Positions 1 to 7,963 of a stretch of DNA of 64,000 nucleotides are shown in pieces (position 1 is the first letter of the stretch; every line of letters begins with the position of its first letter). Origin of the DNA: JAGVSR01 sp963708775 (GTDB lineage Bacteria > Pseudomonadota > Alphaproteobacteria > Rhizobiales > Hyphomicrobiaceae); the NCBI GenBank assembly GCA_963708775.1, contig CAVPTI010000010.1:434001-498000 (forward strand), in the 5' to 3' direction. The notes beneath the pieces are model-generated. The model was not told where the DNA came from, searched no databases, and was given only the letters and a program-made list of their open reading frames with translations. Position numbers and translations under genes: made by a program.

Positions 1-619
1 ACCGTCGCGGCGCACGCCTCCGTTGAGGCAACGGCGGCACATAGAGGCGGCCACCCTCGTCGAGGCACGGCTTCAGCCCGTTGCCTGCACCGCTCAGGAG
101 TGCCGAAACAATTCGAGTGTTCTGTGAGTAGAGTTCCGAAAGCGGGATGGGCCATGCGCTTTCAAGGTTGATGATGTGACGCCTGGCGTCGAGAGCGAGA
201 GTACGCCAATTGGTCCGCAGCAGACGTGCATGCACCAGACCCGCTCGGTCAGCGGAGATCGTTTCACAGTCGTCGAGATATGCGTCTAGCGCTGCACGCG
301 CCGCATCCACCTCGGCAATGAACGTGAGAAGTTCCCCCGACGCCCTGTCGTCGATCAAGTGGTTGTTATCCAGCACGAGAAGCAGCGCCCGCAATGTCGC
401 GGTTTGCGGCGCAAACCGCGCCACGTCCCCCGGTGCGATGGGGGTGCGCCAGTCGTTCAAGGCATTCGCCGCTGTCGTAATGACTGCGACTTCGACAGCC
501 ACGGCGTGAGCTTCCGATGTCAGATGCTCAAACAACCGTTGATTGTTTTCAGCCTCGCCTGTTTCAAGCTCTGCGCGGAGCCCAGAGGCAATAAATCTGG
601 AATTGCGAGATTGCAGCAT
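1..619 (-). CDS. Partial hypothetical protein, runs off the left edge
   Basis: An uninterrupted minus-strand frame of about 206 codons runs from an ATG at 617-619 to the left end with no stop, so the gene is 3'-truncated by the window. The visible part is mostly helical and acidic, with no recognisable enzyme motif. The last residues before the edge are rich in arginine (PQRRRAPRR). That resembles the arginine-rich entry of PilZ c-di-GMP domains, but the domain itself would lie outside the window, so this is only a guess. The frame is also open a little upstream of the ATG, where a TTG could serve as start. The opposite-strand frames here look like shadows. Confidence 0.6.
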   Translation of the reverse strand, partial: MLQSRNSRFIASGLRAELETGEAENNQRLFEHLTSEAHAVAVEVAVITTAANALNDWRTPIAPGDVARFAPQTATLRALLLVLDNNHLIDDRASGELLTFIAEVDAARAALDAYLDDCETISADRAGLVHARLLRTNWRTLALDARRHIINLESAWPIPLSELYSQNTRIVSALLSGAGNGLKPCLDEGGRLYVPPLPQRRRAPRR

Positions 620-715
620 GATGTGCAGCTCTAGCCCTGGTTGTTCAATAAACAACCTAGAATAGAAATGCTAATCCTAAGTAACTGAAGTCTGCGGCAA
701 CGCAACCTTGGGAGT

Positions 716-1530
716 TTAGCCGAACCTCTCAGGCGCGAACTCGGCGGTGATGCTCGACCGGATCAATTCCATGAGGTCCGGCGACTTCCCTATGGAGCCG
801 GCATAAACGGCTTTCGCTTGGGTCTCAGAAATCGCCTCTGGCACGTCCTCGGCGGCATGCAGGCCGTCACCCGAAAAAAAACCGAGAACCACAGTAGGCA
901 GTTTGCCCTCACGTGAAAGGGCATCTTCGAGAAACTCCGGCTCCTCAAGAAAGGCGGTCTCAACGCGCGCGAACCGCCGCTCCCCCGCAATGACCGTTGC
1001 GACTGCCCGGGTCGCATCCGCAGACGCCGGCCCAATCTTGGATCCATGCCCCACGATAAGCAGTCGCGTCGCATCGAGCGCGAGACCATGCTGTCCGGCA
1101 GTGTCGATTGCCTGTTTGAGCATCAGCGAGGGCATGCGTGGATCGGCACCGAGCGGCGCCAGCACGTGCACATCGATGGGGATCTCCAGTGCCGCAAGAC
1201 GCTGGATCAGAACCTTGCGCGTGAAATACCCCTCCGCCATGAACATGGGATAGACCACAAGAGCTTTTGCACCCGCCCGCCAGCGCCGCCCGCACGGCGA
1301 CCTCTAACTGCGGTTCGCCCCGGAGAATGCCGGCCGAGACGCTGTGAAAAATTCCGGCGCCCGCCAAGGCCGCGCAGTGCCCGAGCAGCGTAGATGTTGG
1401 GATTATCGCCCCCGCGATCTCCATGCGCAGCAAGGATCACGGCCACATCGCGCAACGGCATCGCCGCGCGAACCGGTTTCGCCACTGGCGCCAGCGCCTC
1501 GTCCACGATCGCGCGCACGGATGACATCAA
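716..1530 (-). CDS. CbiX/SirB-type sirohydrochlorin chelatase, broken by two frame breaks
   Basis: Homologues of this family insert cobalt or ferrous iron into sirohydrochlorin (cobalamin or sirohaem synthesis). The N-terminal part carries AAHGDRGGDNPN, the typical start of a CbiX domain. The middle, in a second frame, reads LLGHCAALAGAGIFHSVSAG. The C-terminal part, in a third frame, starts AKALVVYPMFMAEGYF and has a second chelatase-like motif, IVGHGSK. The breaks fall near 1392 and near 1273; the second is explained by one extra G in a GGG run. Removing one base at each site gives a continuous two-domain chelatase of normal length. I therefore call it a CDS with probable sequence errors, though a true pseudogene cannot be excluded. 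It lies directly behind the DUF4202 gene. Confidence 0.75.
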
Positions 1531-2065
1531 GTGGCAGGGCCAGGGCCGCCTCTTGCCCTTCCTCCGACATCTTTTTCCAGGTCTTTTGTACGATCCCGAT
1601 CATCTTCGGATGCTCATGCTTGGCCGCGAAGTCTGCCGCGTAATGCTGCAGAAACACGAGACACGCGACGTCTTCCAATGTCTGCGTTTCGGCGTCGGTT
1701 TTGAGGTTCTCCTTACGGATGAGGCTTGCGACCCGGGCCGTCGTCTCGGCGTCAAGTCCGCTTTCGGTAAGGATCGCGCTGGCCCACTCCGCGTGACGCC
1801 GCTTTAGCTCACCCCGCCAGCGATGATAGCCTGCGCGGTCCATCGGATAACTGTCGCGCGGGATGCTCCAGCGCCGCAAATGCTGCGCCCGCGCCGCGAG
1901 CCGCAATGCCTCAGATGCCTCCGGAACCAGTCGTTCGAGCATGGCGCTCATGCGTTCGGAATAGACGACCTCCGCCGGCCGCGCCTCTCCCTCCACGAGC
2001 ACAGTGTTCGGGTCCTCCGCATTGGCAGCGTCGATCCGCTGAAGCGCGAGTTCGAATGGGGTCAT
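1403..2065 (-). CDS. DUF4202 family protein
   Basis: The protein from the ATG at 2065 starts MTPFELALQRIDAANAEDP and contains the family hallmarks LRLAARAQHLRRW, IPRDSYPMDRAGYHRWR, LEDVACLVFL and KTWKKMSEEG. It matches the DUF4202 family, whose function is unknown; the histidines suggest a metal-binding helical protein (inference). An in-frame start at 2185 exists but would overlap the divergent DUF2256 gene, so 2065 is preferred. After the family end near 1525 the frame continues about 37 residues as low-quality arginine-rich sequence overlapping the CbiX gene. A one-base insertion near 1520 would instead join it in frame to the start of CbiX, so the true C-terminus is uncertain. Confidence 0.8.
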   Translation of the reverse strand: MTPFELALQRIDAANAEDPNTVLVEGEARPAEVVYSERMSAMLERLVPEASEALRLAARAQHLRRWSIPRDSYPMDRAGYHRWRGELKRRHAEWASAILTESGLDAETTARVASLIRKENLKTDAETQTLEDVACLVFLQHYAADFAAKHEHPKMIGIVQKTWKKMSEEGQEAALALPLDVIRARDRGRGAGASGETGSRGDAVARCGRDPCCAWRSRGR

Positions 2066-2108
2066 TCCGTTTAGAGCCTCATGATCCGGAGCGCGTATAT
2101 GGAGCACC

Positions 2109-2285
2109 ATGGCAAAGATGCGCAAGAAATCCGATCTACCCACCAAGATCTGCGTCACCTGCGGCCGGCCCTTTACGTGGCGCAAGGCCTGGGCCCGTGT
2201 TTGGGACGAGGTGCGCTACTGTTCCGACCGCTGCCGCAAGGAAAAGGGCAGGCCCGATCAAAGTGTCACTCCGCCCAAGGCGTGA
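2109..2285 (+). CDS. DUF2256 small zinc-ribbon-like protein (58 aa)
   Basis: A 58-residue protein starts at the ATG at 2109. It contains KICVTCGRPFTWRK and RYCSDRCRKEK: two CxxC/CxxxC pairs separated by WARVWDEV, the signature of DUF2256. The family has no known function, but its members commonly sit next to photolyase/cryptochrome genes. Here the 3' end overlaps the 3' end of the Fe-S photolyase gene on the other strand by about 20 bases. The four cysteines suggest zinc binding (inference). The length is normal for the family. Confidence 0.85.
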   Translation: MAKMRKKSDLPTKICVTCGRPFTWRKAWARVWDEVRYCSDRCRKEKGRPDQSVTPPKA

Positions 2286-3829
2286 GCCTGTCGAGAAACG
2301 CCCGTGCATCCCGCCGCACGGCGTCCTGATCTGGCTTTGAGAATTTCCGCCACGTCGCATACATCTGCGCCATGCGCGGATTACCAGCGAGCTTATCCGC
2401 GTTGCGATCGAGAAAATCCCAGTAGAGGGCGTTGAACGGACACGCACCTTGCCCCGTCCGCTTCTTTACGTCGTACCGGCACGAGCCGCAGTAATCAGAC
2501 ATCTTGTTGATGTAGTTTCCGCTCGCCGCGTAGGGTTTGGAGCCGAGCAGCCCACCGTCCGCGAATTGGCTCATACCAAGCGTATTCGGCAGTTCGACCC
2601 ATTCGTACGCATCCGCGTAAACCGCAAGATACCATTCGTGCACCTGTTTCGGGTCGAGCCCTGCAATCAGCGCAAAATTCCCCGTCACCATCAGCCGCTG
2701 GATGTGGTGCGCATAGGCCTCCGTCTTGGTCTGGCCAATGGCTGCCCTGAGGCACGCCATGTCCGTGTCGCCGCGTCCAATAGAAGTCGGGCAACGGCCG
2801 TGTGTGTCTGAGAAAATTGCCATCGACATAATCTGGCATCTTCAGCCAGTAGATCCCGCGCACATACTCGCGCCACCCGATGATCTGACGGATGAACCCT
2901 TCCACCGCATTGAGCGGCGCACGTCCCGCGCGGTACTCCTTCTCGACCCGCCGGCACACATCGAGCGGATCGAGCAGCCCGCAATTGATGTAGAGCGACA
3001 GGATCGAATGATAGAGAAACGGCTCTGAAAGCAGCATCGCGTCCTGGTAATCGCCGAACTGCGCCAGCCCTGTCTTCAGAAAATGCTTGAGTTGCCTTTC
3101 CGCATCCGCTCGCGTCACGGCGAACCAAAAAGGTTCCAGATCGCCGAAGTGGTTGGCGAACCGTTTGGCCACGAGATCGAGAACCTCGCGTGTGATGGCA
3201 TTCGGTTCGAAGCGCAAGGGCTTTGGAATAAACAGATCCGCCTTTGCGGGCTTGCGGTTTTCCGCATCGAAGTTCCACTTTCCGCCTTCGGGCTCCTCGC
3301 CGTCCATCAGAAGCCCGGTCTTGCGTCGCATCTCGCGATAGAAGAACTCCATCCGCAGCGACTTGCGGCCGTGCGCCCAAGCGCCGAACTCGTGCCGCGC
3401 GCAGATGAAGCGCTCGTCCGGCAATACCGTGACCGGCAGTCCAGTCTCCGTCTCCCAGGTATCCATCAGCTCGCGCACCCGCCACTCACCGGGTTCCGTC
3501 ACGATAATGCTGCGGGCCCGCGTCTCTCGCGCGATGCGCGCCACCTCACTCGTAAAGCTGCCGCCGTTCTTTCGATCGTCGAGCCGCACATAGCGAACAG
3601 TCCACCCGTCAGCCTCCAATTCGGCTGCGAAGTGGCGCATTGCCGCAAACAGAAACGCGATCTTCTTCTTGTGGTGCCGAACGTAAGTCGCCTCCTCCGC
3701 CACCTCGGCCATGACGACGACATCACGCGCCTTGTCGCCAGCCCGAAGGCTGGTCAGGTTAAGGCTCAGCTGATCGCCGAGAATGGGAATGATCGCCGGA
3801 CCGGCGGCGGACGTCCGTGACGGAGGCAT
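2266..3829 (-). CDS. phrB: Fe-S cluster cryptochrome / (6-4) photolyase-related protein, one frame break
   Basis: Deoxyribodipyrimidine photolyase-related protein of the PhrB/CryB type, which repairs (6-4) photoproducts or acts as a blue-light receptor using FAD and a 4Fe-4S cluster. The N-terminal frame (ATG at 3829) starts with IIPILGDQLS and runs through FAD-binding helices (EGFIRQIIGWREYVRG) to LPDFYW. The frame is then lost near 2780, and the next frame continues TDMACLRAAIGQTK and AHHIQRLMVTGNF, followed by SDYCGSCRYD and GACPFN. The cysteines in DMACL, YCGSC and GACP fit the four cluster ligands of the family. Deleting one C near 2780 restores a single protein of about 520 residues, the usual length. 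I regard the break as a sequence error. Confidence 0.88.
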
Positions 3830-3848
3830 CAGGTCTCTGTGAGCAAAG

Positions 3849-4226
3849 TTAAAGCGGTGCCTTGAATACGAAGAAGGCGCCCGCCACGATCAACGTGAAC
3901 CCGACGAGATGGTTCACCGTGATGGCCTCCTTCAGCACCACGACCGAAAACACGGCAAACACGACGAGCGTGATCACCTCTTGGATTGTCTTCAGTTCCG
4001 CCGCCGAATAGGTGCCATGCCCGATCCTGTTGGCTGGGACCGCGAAGCAGTATTCGATAAAGGCAATTCCCCAGCTCACGAAGATGACTGTGACCAGTGG
4101 CGCTGATTTGAACTTCAGATGTCCGTACCACGCGATGGTCATGAAGACGTTGGAAAGCGTGAGAAGCACGATCGGCGCCAGCCAAGCGGGCGGAAGGAAT
4201 GAGGCCAAGACAGTACTCCAAAGCAA
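3849..4226 (-). CDS. DUF486 (DMT-superfamily) small membrane protein
   Basis: A 125-residue protein with four hydrophobic segments. It includes the family motif LSNVFMTIAWYGHLK near the start and FIEYCFAVPANRIGH in the middle, and ends FTLIVAGAFFVFKAPL. This matches the DUF486 branch of the drug/metabolite transporter superfamily, whose substrate is unknown. It starts just upstream of, and divergent from, the ECF sigma factor gene, and it ends about 20 bases before the photolyase gene on the same strand, so the two may be co-transcribed. Length is normal for the family. Confidence 0.82.
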   Translation of the reverse strand: MLWSTVLASFLPPAWLAPIVLLTLSNVFMTIAWYGHLKFKSAPLVTVIFVSWGIAFIEYCFAVPANRIGHGTYSAAELKTIQEVITLVVFAVFSVVVLKEAITVNHLVGFTLIVAGAFFVFKAPL

Positions 4227-4354
4227 CGGCGGTGAGCATCTTTGGGGACTTAACGGTCGCGAAACGTCATTTGCAACGCCCGTGCTCTCGACACGGCGTA
4301 GCGCGCCGGTCTAACAATTGCCCCACCAAAGAGCCTGCGCCACCCAGAGTCCCG

Positions 4355-4903
4355 ATGCCACCCCGCGACACAAAGCTCGAACATCTGCTCGCGGGCGTCG
4401 CCGATGGCGACGAGGCGGCCTTCGCCGAGCTTTATCAGGCAACCGCATCGAAACTCCTCGGCGTGGCGATACGTATTCTCAGGAACCGGGAAGTTGCGGA
4501 AGAGGTGCTGCAGGAGGCTTTCTTCAAGGTCTGGGAGCGCGCATCGGATTACAACGCCGGCATCGCATCCCCTATGACCTGGATGGCCACGATCGTCCGT
4601 AACCGGGCGCTGGACGAAGCCCGCCGCCGCGTGATCCGGCCGACGGGCGACGAGAGCGAGCTGGAGAATATTGCGAGTGGCGATGAACATCCGATCGCCG
4701 CACTGGAACGGTCCGAAGATGTCGAACGGCTGCTGCGCTGCCTCGACGGTCTTGAGCCGGAAAAGAAGGAGATCGTCCGTCTCGCCTATCTTGACGGATT
4801 GAGCCGGGAAGCCCTCGCCACACGGTTCGGCAGACCGGAAGGCACGATCAAGACGTGGCTCCACCGGAGCCTGGCACAGTTGAAAGGATGCCTCGAGCGA
4901 TGA
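4355..4903 (+). CDS. ECF-family RNA polymerase sigma factor (SigK-like)
   Basis: The 182-residue protein from the ATG at 4355 has the sigma region 2 sequence EVLQEAFFKVWERASDY with the PMTWMATIVRNRALDEARR core binding segment. Region 4 reads IVRLAYLDGLSREALATRFGRPEGTIKTWLHRSL, a helix-turn-helix that recognises the -35 element. The stop codon overlaps the start of the next gene (ATGA), which encodes its probable anti-sigma factor, a classic SigK/RskA arrangement. The stimulus cannot be read from sequence; homologues often respond to oxidative or light stress. The adjacent photolyase gene fits a light or oxidative stress link (inference). Upstream in-frame starts exist, but the ATG at 4355 gives the conserved length. 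Confidence 0.9.
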   Translation: MPPRDTKLEHLLAGVADGDEAAFAELYQATASKLLGVAIRILRNREVAEEVLQEAFFKVWERASDYNAGIASPMTWMATIVRNRALDEARRRVIRPTGDESELENIASGDEHPIAALERSEDVERLLRCLDGLEPEKKEIVRLAYLDGLSREALATRFGRPEGTIKTWLHRSLAQLKGCLER

Positions 4904-5619
4904 GCGAGCTCGACGACATCGATGGTCTGGCTGCCGAGTACGTTCTCGGCACGCTGACGCGCGAGGAGCGTCAGGTCGTCGCCGACCGCCGGGTCACCGA
5001 CAAGGAGCTCGACCGCGCCATCGAAGCTTGGGAGCGCCGTTTGGCTCCCTTGGTTGAAACCATCTCGCCCGTCTCCCCTTCGCCGAACCTTTACAACAAG
5101 ATCCGCGCCCAAATCGGGCCCTCTCAGCAGGTCGTCTCGACTGAAGGCGCGCGAACAACTGCTCGCCCGTCGCGCGGCCCGCTGGCGCAACGCCTTTGTT
5201 GGTGCAACTGCTGTCGCGGCCTCCCTCGTCGGCGTCCTCGGCTATCGCGAAACGGTCGATCGCAACGAAGCGAGGCAGTATGTGGCGGTTCTCGACAGCG
5301 GCGACGACCTGCCGGCTTTCCTGCTCACGGTCGATACCAAGACGAAAATGGCGTCATCACCGCCGTGAACCCTCCGGCCCAGAGCGACAAGACTTACCAG
5401 ATATGGATGGTCTCGGACAAAATGCCGAAGCCGAAGTCCCTTGGCATGGTCAACAAGCGCGGCGAAATGCAGATGATGCCGATGGAATCGCGGTCCGAAA
5501 TGGACCTACTGATGAACGCCTCGTTCGCCGTCAGCGTCGAACCGATGGGAGGCTCCCCCACCGGTGCCCCTTCCGGCCCCGTGATGTTCACCGGCAAGCT
5601 CGTCCAGGCAACGCCCTAG
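4900..5619 (+). CDS. Anti-sigma factor, RskA family, with two compensating frame breaks
   Basis: Starts at the ATG overlapping the sigma factor stop. The N-terminal cytoplasmic domain reads DDIDGLAAEYVLGTLTREER, typical of RskA/ChrR-like anti-sigma factors that bind the sigma factor. The frame shifts near 5120-5150 and continues AREQLLARRAARWRNAFVGAT with a single membrane segment (AVAASLVGVLGY). It shifts back near 5345, in an AAAA run, into NGVITAVNPPAQSDKTYQIW and a C-terminal RskA domain with TYQIWMVSDKMPKPKSLG. One insertion followed by one deletion restores the original frame, so the ends are correct while the middle reads wrongly. Reassembled, it is a single-pass periplasmic-facing regulator of normal length. 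Confidence 0.8.
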   Translation: MSELDDIDGLAAEYVLGTLTREERQVVADRRVTDKELDRAIEAWERRLAPLVETISPVSPSPNLYNKIRAQIGPSQQVVSTEGARTTARPSRGPLAQRLCWCNCCRGLPRRRPRLSRNGRSQRSEAVCGGSRQRRRPAGFPAHGRYQDENGVITAVNPPAQSDKTYQIWMVSDKMPKPKSLGMVNKRGEMQMMPMESRSEMDLLMNASFAVSVEPMGGSPTGAPSGPVMFTGKLVQATP

Positions 5620-5681
5620 TGACCGGCAGCAGCTGTTTTGTCATGCTTGCTCTGATATAAGAGCGCCGACCGCTTCGGTCC

Positions 5682-5758
5682 GGTCCCGTAGCTCAGCTGG
5701 ATAGAGCGACAGTTTCCTAAACTGTAGGTCGCAGGTTCGAGACCTGCCGGGATCGCCA
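5682..5758 (+). tRNA. tRNA-Arg (anticodon CCT)
   Basis: A 77-nt cloverleaf can be drawn by eye. Acceptor GGTCCCG pairs with CGGGATC, followed by discriminator G and encoded CCA. The anticodon stem ACAGT/ACTGT closes the loop TTCCTAA, giving anticodon CCT for AGG codons. The T arm is GCAGG-TTCGAGA-CCTGC. The D arm carries AGCTCAGCTGGATAGAGC. Confidence 0.95.
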
Positions 5759-6092
5759 AGCTGTCCAGCCGACAGCCGTCGCACCCAATCAAGCCGGCCT
5801 AATGAAGTTGACTGCGGCGTTCTTGCTTAGGATGCAGGCAATCGCCTTTTCTTCTCGCAGAGGCGCGAGTGTGATCCTGCGTGCCGATTTCGCCGGCCGC
5901 ATCGCTGCGAATACAAATTCCATCAACATTCGCCGGTACTTCCGCGCGGCGACATAAATCTAAGCGGTCACCTTTTCATTACTGGCACAAAGGTTGCCCT
6001 GTAGGAAACCAGGGCGCGTCCGCAACCAAAGCTCTGGGGGAGCCAAGGTGGGGGGAACGAGCCTGTGTTCCGGCCAGCAGGGGAGACTGCGT
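5759..6092 (+). promoter_or_regulatory. amt upstream region with sigma-54 promoter at 5983-5997
   Basis: No gene is supported between tRNA-Arg and amt. At 5983-5997 the sequence is TGGCAC-N5-TTGC, a full match to the -24/-12 consensus of sigma-54 promoters, with the GG and GC at the proper spacing. It lies about 95 bases before the amt start codon at 6093. Such promoters are normally activated by NtrC under nitrogen limitation. I could not point to a convincing NtrC binding pair upstream. A good ribosome binding site (AGGGGAG) precedes the amt ATG. Confidence 0.75.
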
Positions 6093-7505
6093 ATGACCGA
6101 CCAACTAGGCGCAATGACTACGATTTTCACGGAATTCTACTTCTTCCTGACTATCGTCCTGATGTTCTTCATTCACGTCGGTTTCTGTATGTACGAGGTG
6201 GGCGTCGCCCGCACAAAAAACGTGCAGCACACACTTCTCAAGAACGCGATGGCCATTCCGGTCGTCGGTCTTGCGTTCTTTCTCTTCGGCATGTGGCTCT
6301 ACATTGCGCCGCAAGGCTGGCCTGTTGCCACGTCTGAAGTCAGCTTCGCGACCGGCTTCGAGCCGTGGTCGGAAAAGCTGGCACCCAATCTCTCCGATCG
6401 CATCTCCGGCGTATTCTGGGGCGCCTTCGCGCTCTTCGGCATGACGGCGGCATCCATCGTCTCCGGCTCGATCATCGAGCGTTCGAAGACCACGGGCTTC
6501 CTCATTATCGCGGTTTGGGTTGGCGCCGTCGCGTGGGTTATCCCCGCCGCTTGGGGCTGGTCCGGCAACGGTTGGATGACGCAGTACTTCGGCTTCCACG
6601 ATCAGTATTGTTCCGCCGTTCTGCACGGCGTCGCCGGTTTCGCTGCACTTGGCATCCTGCTCCACCTCGGGCCGCGCATCGGCAAGTTCTCAGCCGATGG
6701 CACCCCGCGTGAAATCCCGGCGCACAACCCGTGGATGGTCACCGTCGGCCTGTTTATGATCTACATCGGCTTCTTCGGCTTCTACGCCGCCTGCCATATT
6801 CCGATCGCCAACGTCGCCGCCGAAGGCCAGCCCGCATACTGGACCGCCACCAACATCTACGGTGTGCCGATCACGCTCTCGGGCGTCACAATGAACTTCC
6901 TGCTCGCTCTGTTCGGCGGCATGATGACGGCCTACCTCGTCTCGGGTGGCAACGCCTACTGGACGTTCTCTGGCGGTCTAACGGGCCTCATCTCGTCCAG
7001 TGCAGGCAACGACCTCTATCACCCGGCCGTCGCCCTCGCGATTGCCGCTGTCGGCACGGCGATGGCCTACAAGATGCACAACTGGGTCGAGAACAAGTTT
7101 AAGATCGACGACGCAGTCGGTGCGGTTGCTGTGCACGGCTATTGCGGCCTGTTCGGCGGCATCGTGGCCGGCTTCGCACTCTGGGGCTATCCCGCCATCT
7201 ACCCGTCTGCTGGCACGCTCGTCGCACTGTCGGAAGGTGCTGGCTGGTTCGGTACCAACGCGGAAGGCCTGCCCATCATTACGCCGATGGGCAACGCCAT
7301 CGTCTCGCTCATCTTCTGCATCGGCTTCGGCTTCATCCCCGGCTACATCCTGGGCGGGATCCTGAAGGCCGTTGGTCTCCTGCGCGTCGATCCTCGCGTC
7401 GAACTCACGGGTCTCGATGGCGAAGTGTCGGCTTCCACTTACCCAAACATCTCGGGTTCGGAAGCAGCCTTCGAAGCTCTGCAGCGCAAGGAAAGCAAGA
7501 TCTAA
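6093..7505 (+). CDS. Ammonium transporter family protein (Amt), divergent type
   Basis: A 470-residue polytopic inner-membrane protein with about eleven hydrophobic segments. The motif AASIVSGSIIERSK matches the Amt signature. Both pore histidines are present: in DQYCSAVLHGVAGF (aspartate eight residues before the histidine) and in AVAVHGYCGLFGG. The usual D-(Y/F)-A-G motif before the first histidine is replaced by DQYC, so this is not the standard AmtB form. The substrate is probably ammonium or methylammonium, but the divergence leaves room for another amine. The ATG at 6093 is chosen because of its ribosome binding site and hydrophobic N-terminus; an in-frame ATG at 5994 would include the promoter region. 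A sigma-54 promoter precedes it, and a small membrane-protein gene follows 30 bases later, where glnK is often found instead. Confidence 0.9.
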   Translation: MTDQLGAMTTIFTEFYFFLTIVLMFFIHVGFCMYEVGVARTKNVQHTLLKNAMAIPVVGLAFFLFGMWLYIAPQGWPVATSEVSFATGFEPWSEKLAPNLSDRISGVFWGAFALFGMTAASIVSGSIIERSKTTGFLIIAVWVGAVAWVIPAAWGWSGNGWMTQYFGFHDQYCSAVLHGVAGFAALGILLHLGPRIGKFSADGTPREIPAHNPWMVTVGLFMIYIGFFGFYAACHIPIANVAAEGQPAYWTATNIYGVPITLSGVTMNFLLALFGGMMTAYLVSGGNAYWTFSGGLTGLISSSAGNDLYHPAVALAIAAVGTAMAYKMHNWVENKFKIDDAVGAVAVHGYCGLFGGIVAGFALWGYPAIYPSAGTLVALSEGAGWFGTNAEGLPIITPMGNAIVSLIFCIGFGFIPGYILGGILKAVGLLRVDPRVELTGLDGEVSASTYPNISGSEAAFEALQRKESKI

Positions 7506-7535
7506 ACTCTCTCAGGCAACAATAGGAGAAACACC

Positions 7536-7727
7536 ATGAACACTGGTGTCACCAGCCTCGCGAAGATCCCGGAACTCACCGCGGTCTATCCGTTCCACGG
7601 CGCTGAATACATCTTCTCGGGCTTCATCGCCGCCTTCTTCGTCTACTTCATCTTCCATCAGCTCGTGATGGAGGCGAAGCACCATAAGCACATCATCGGT
7701 TCGTTCACCGCGAGCCCGGCCGAATAA
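7536..7727 (+). CDS. Small membrane protein downstream of amt (63 aa)
   Basis: A 63-residue protein with its own ribosome binding site (AGGAG) and start at 7536. A central hydrophobic segment (YIFSGFIAAFFVYFIFHQLV) is followed by a histidine- and lysine-rich stretch (EAKHHKHIIG). It ends just before a strong terminator, so it is the last gene of the amt transcript. I do not recognise the family. The position suggests a membrane partner or regulator of the transporter (inference). Its codon usage matches amt, which supports its being real. Confidence 0.72.
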   Translation: MNTGVTSLAKIPELTAVYPFHGAEYIFSGFIAAFFVYFIFHQLVMEAKHHKHIIGSFTASPAE

Positions 7728-7790
7728 GCCGCCGACGATGTTCCGCACCTGCCGGGGAGAGGCACCCCAGCCGGCGGGCGCGACAAGCGG

Positions 7791-7828
7791 GGCCTCGGGA
7801 GCGGACGCCCGAGGCCTCGTCTTTTTTT
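7791..7828 (+). terminator. Rho-independent terminator after amt operon
   Basis: A perfect 9-bp stem, GGCCTCGGG (7791-7799) and CCCGAGGCC (7808-7816), encloses an 8-nt loop and is followed by a run of seven T (7822-7828). It separates the amt transcript from the APC permease gene. Confidence 0.92.
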
Positions 7829-7963
7829 GCCTGTGACTACAATGTTGACTTCTCGACGTATTATTTCCTGGCAAGAAAAGTTTTTGACAACGTAGTTTCC
7901 CCATGCATCCTTTCGTCGCACGATTGGAGGGCAACTCCAACGCTGGGGCAGGGGGAGAACCAC

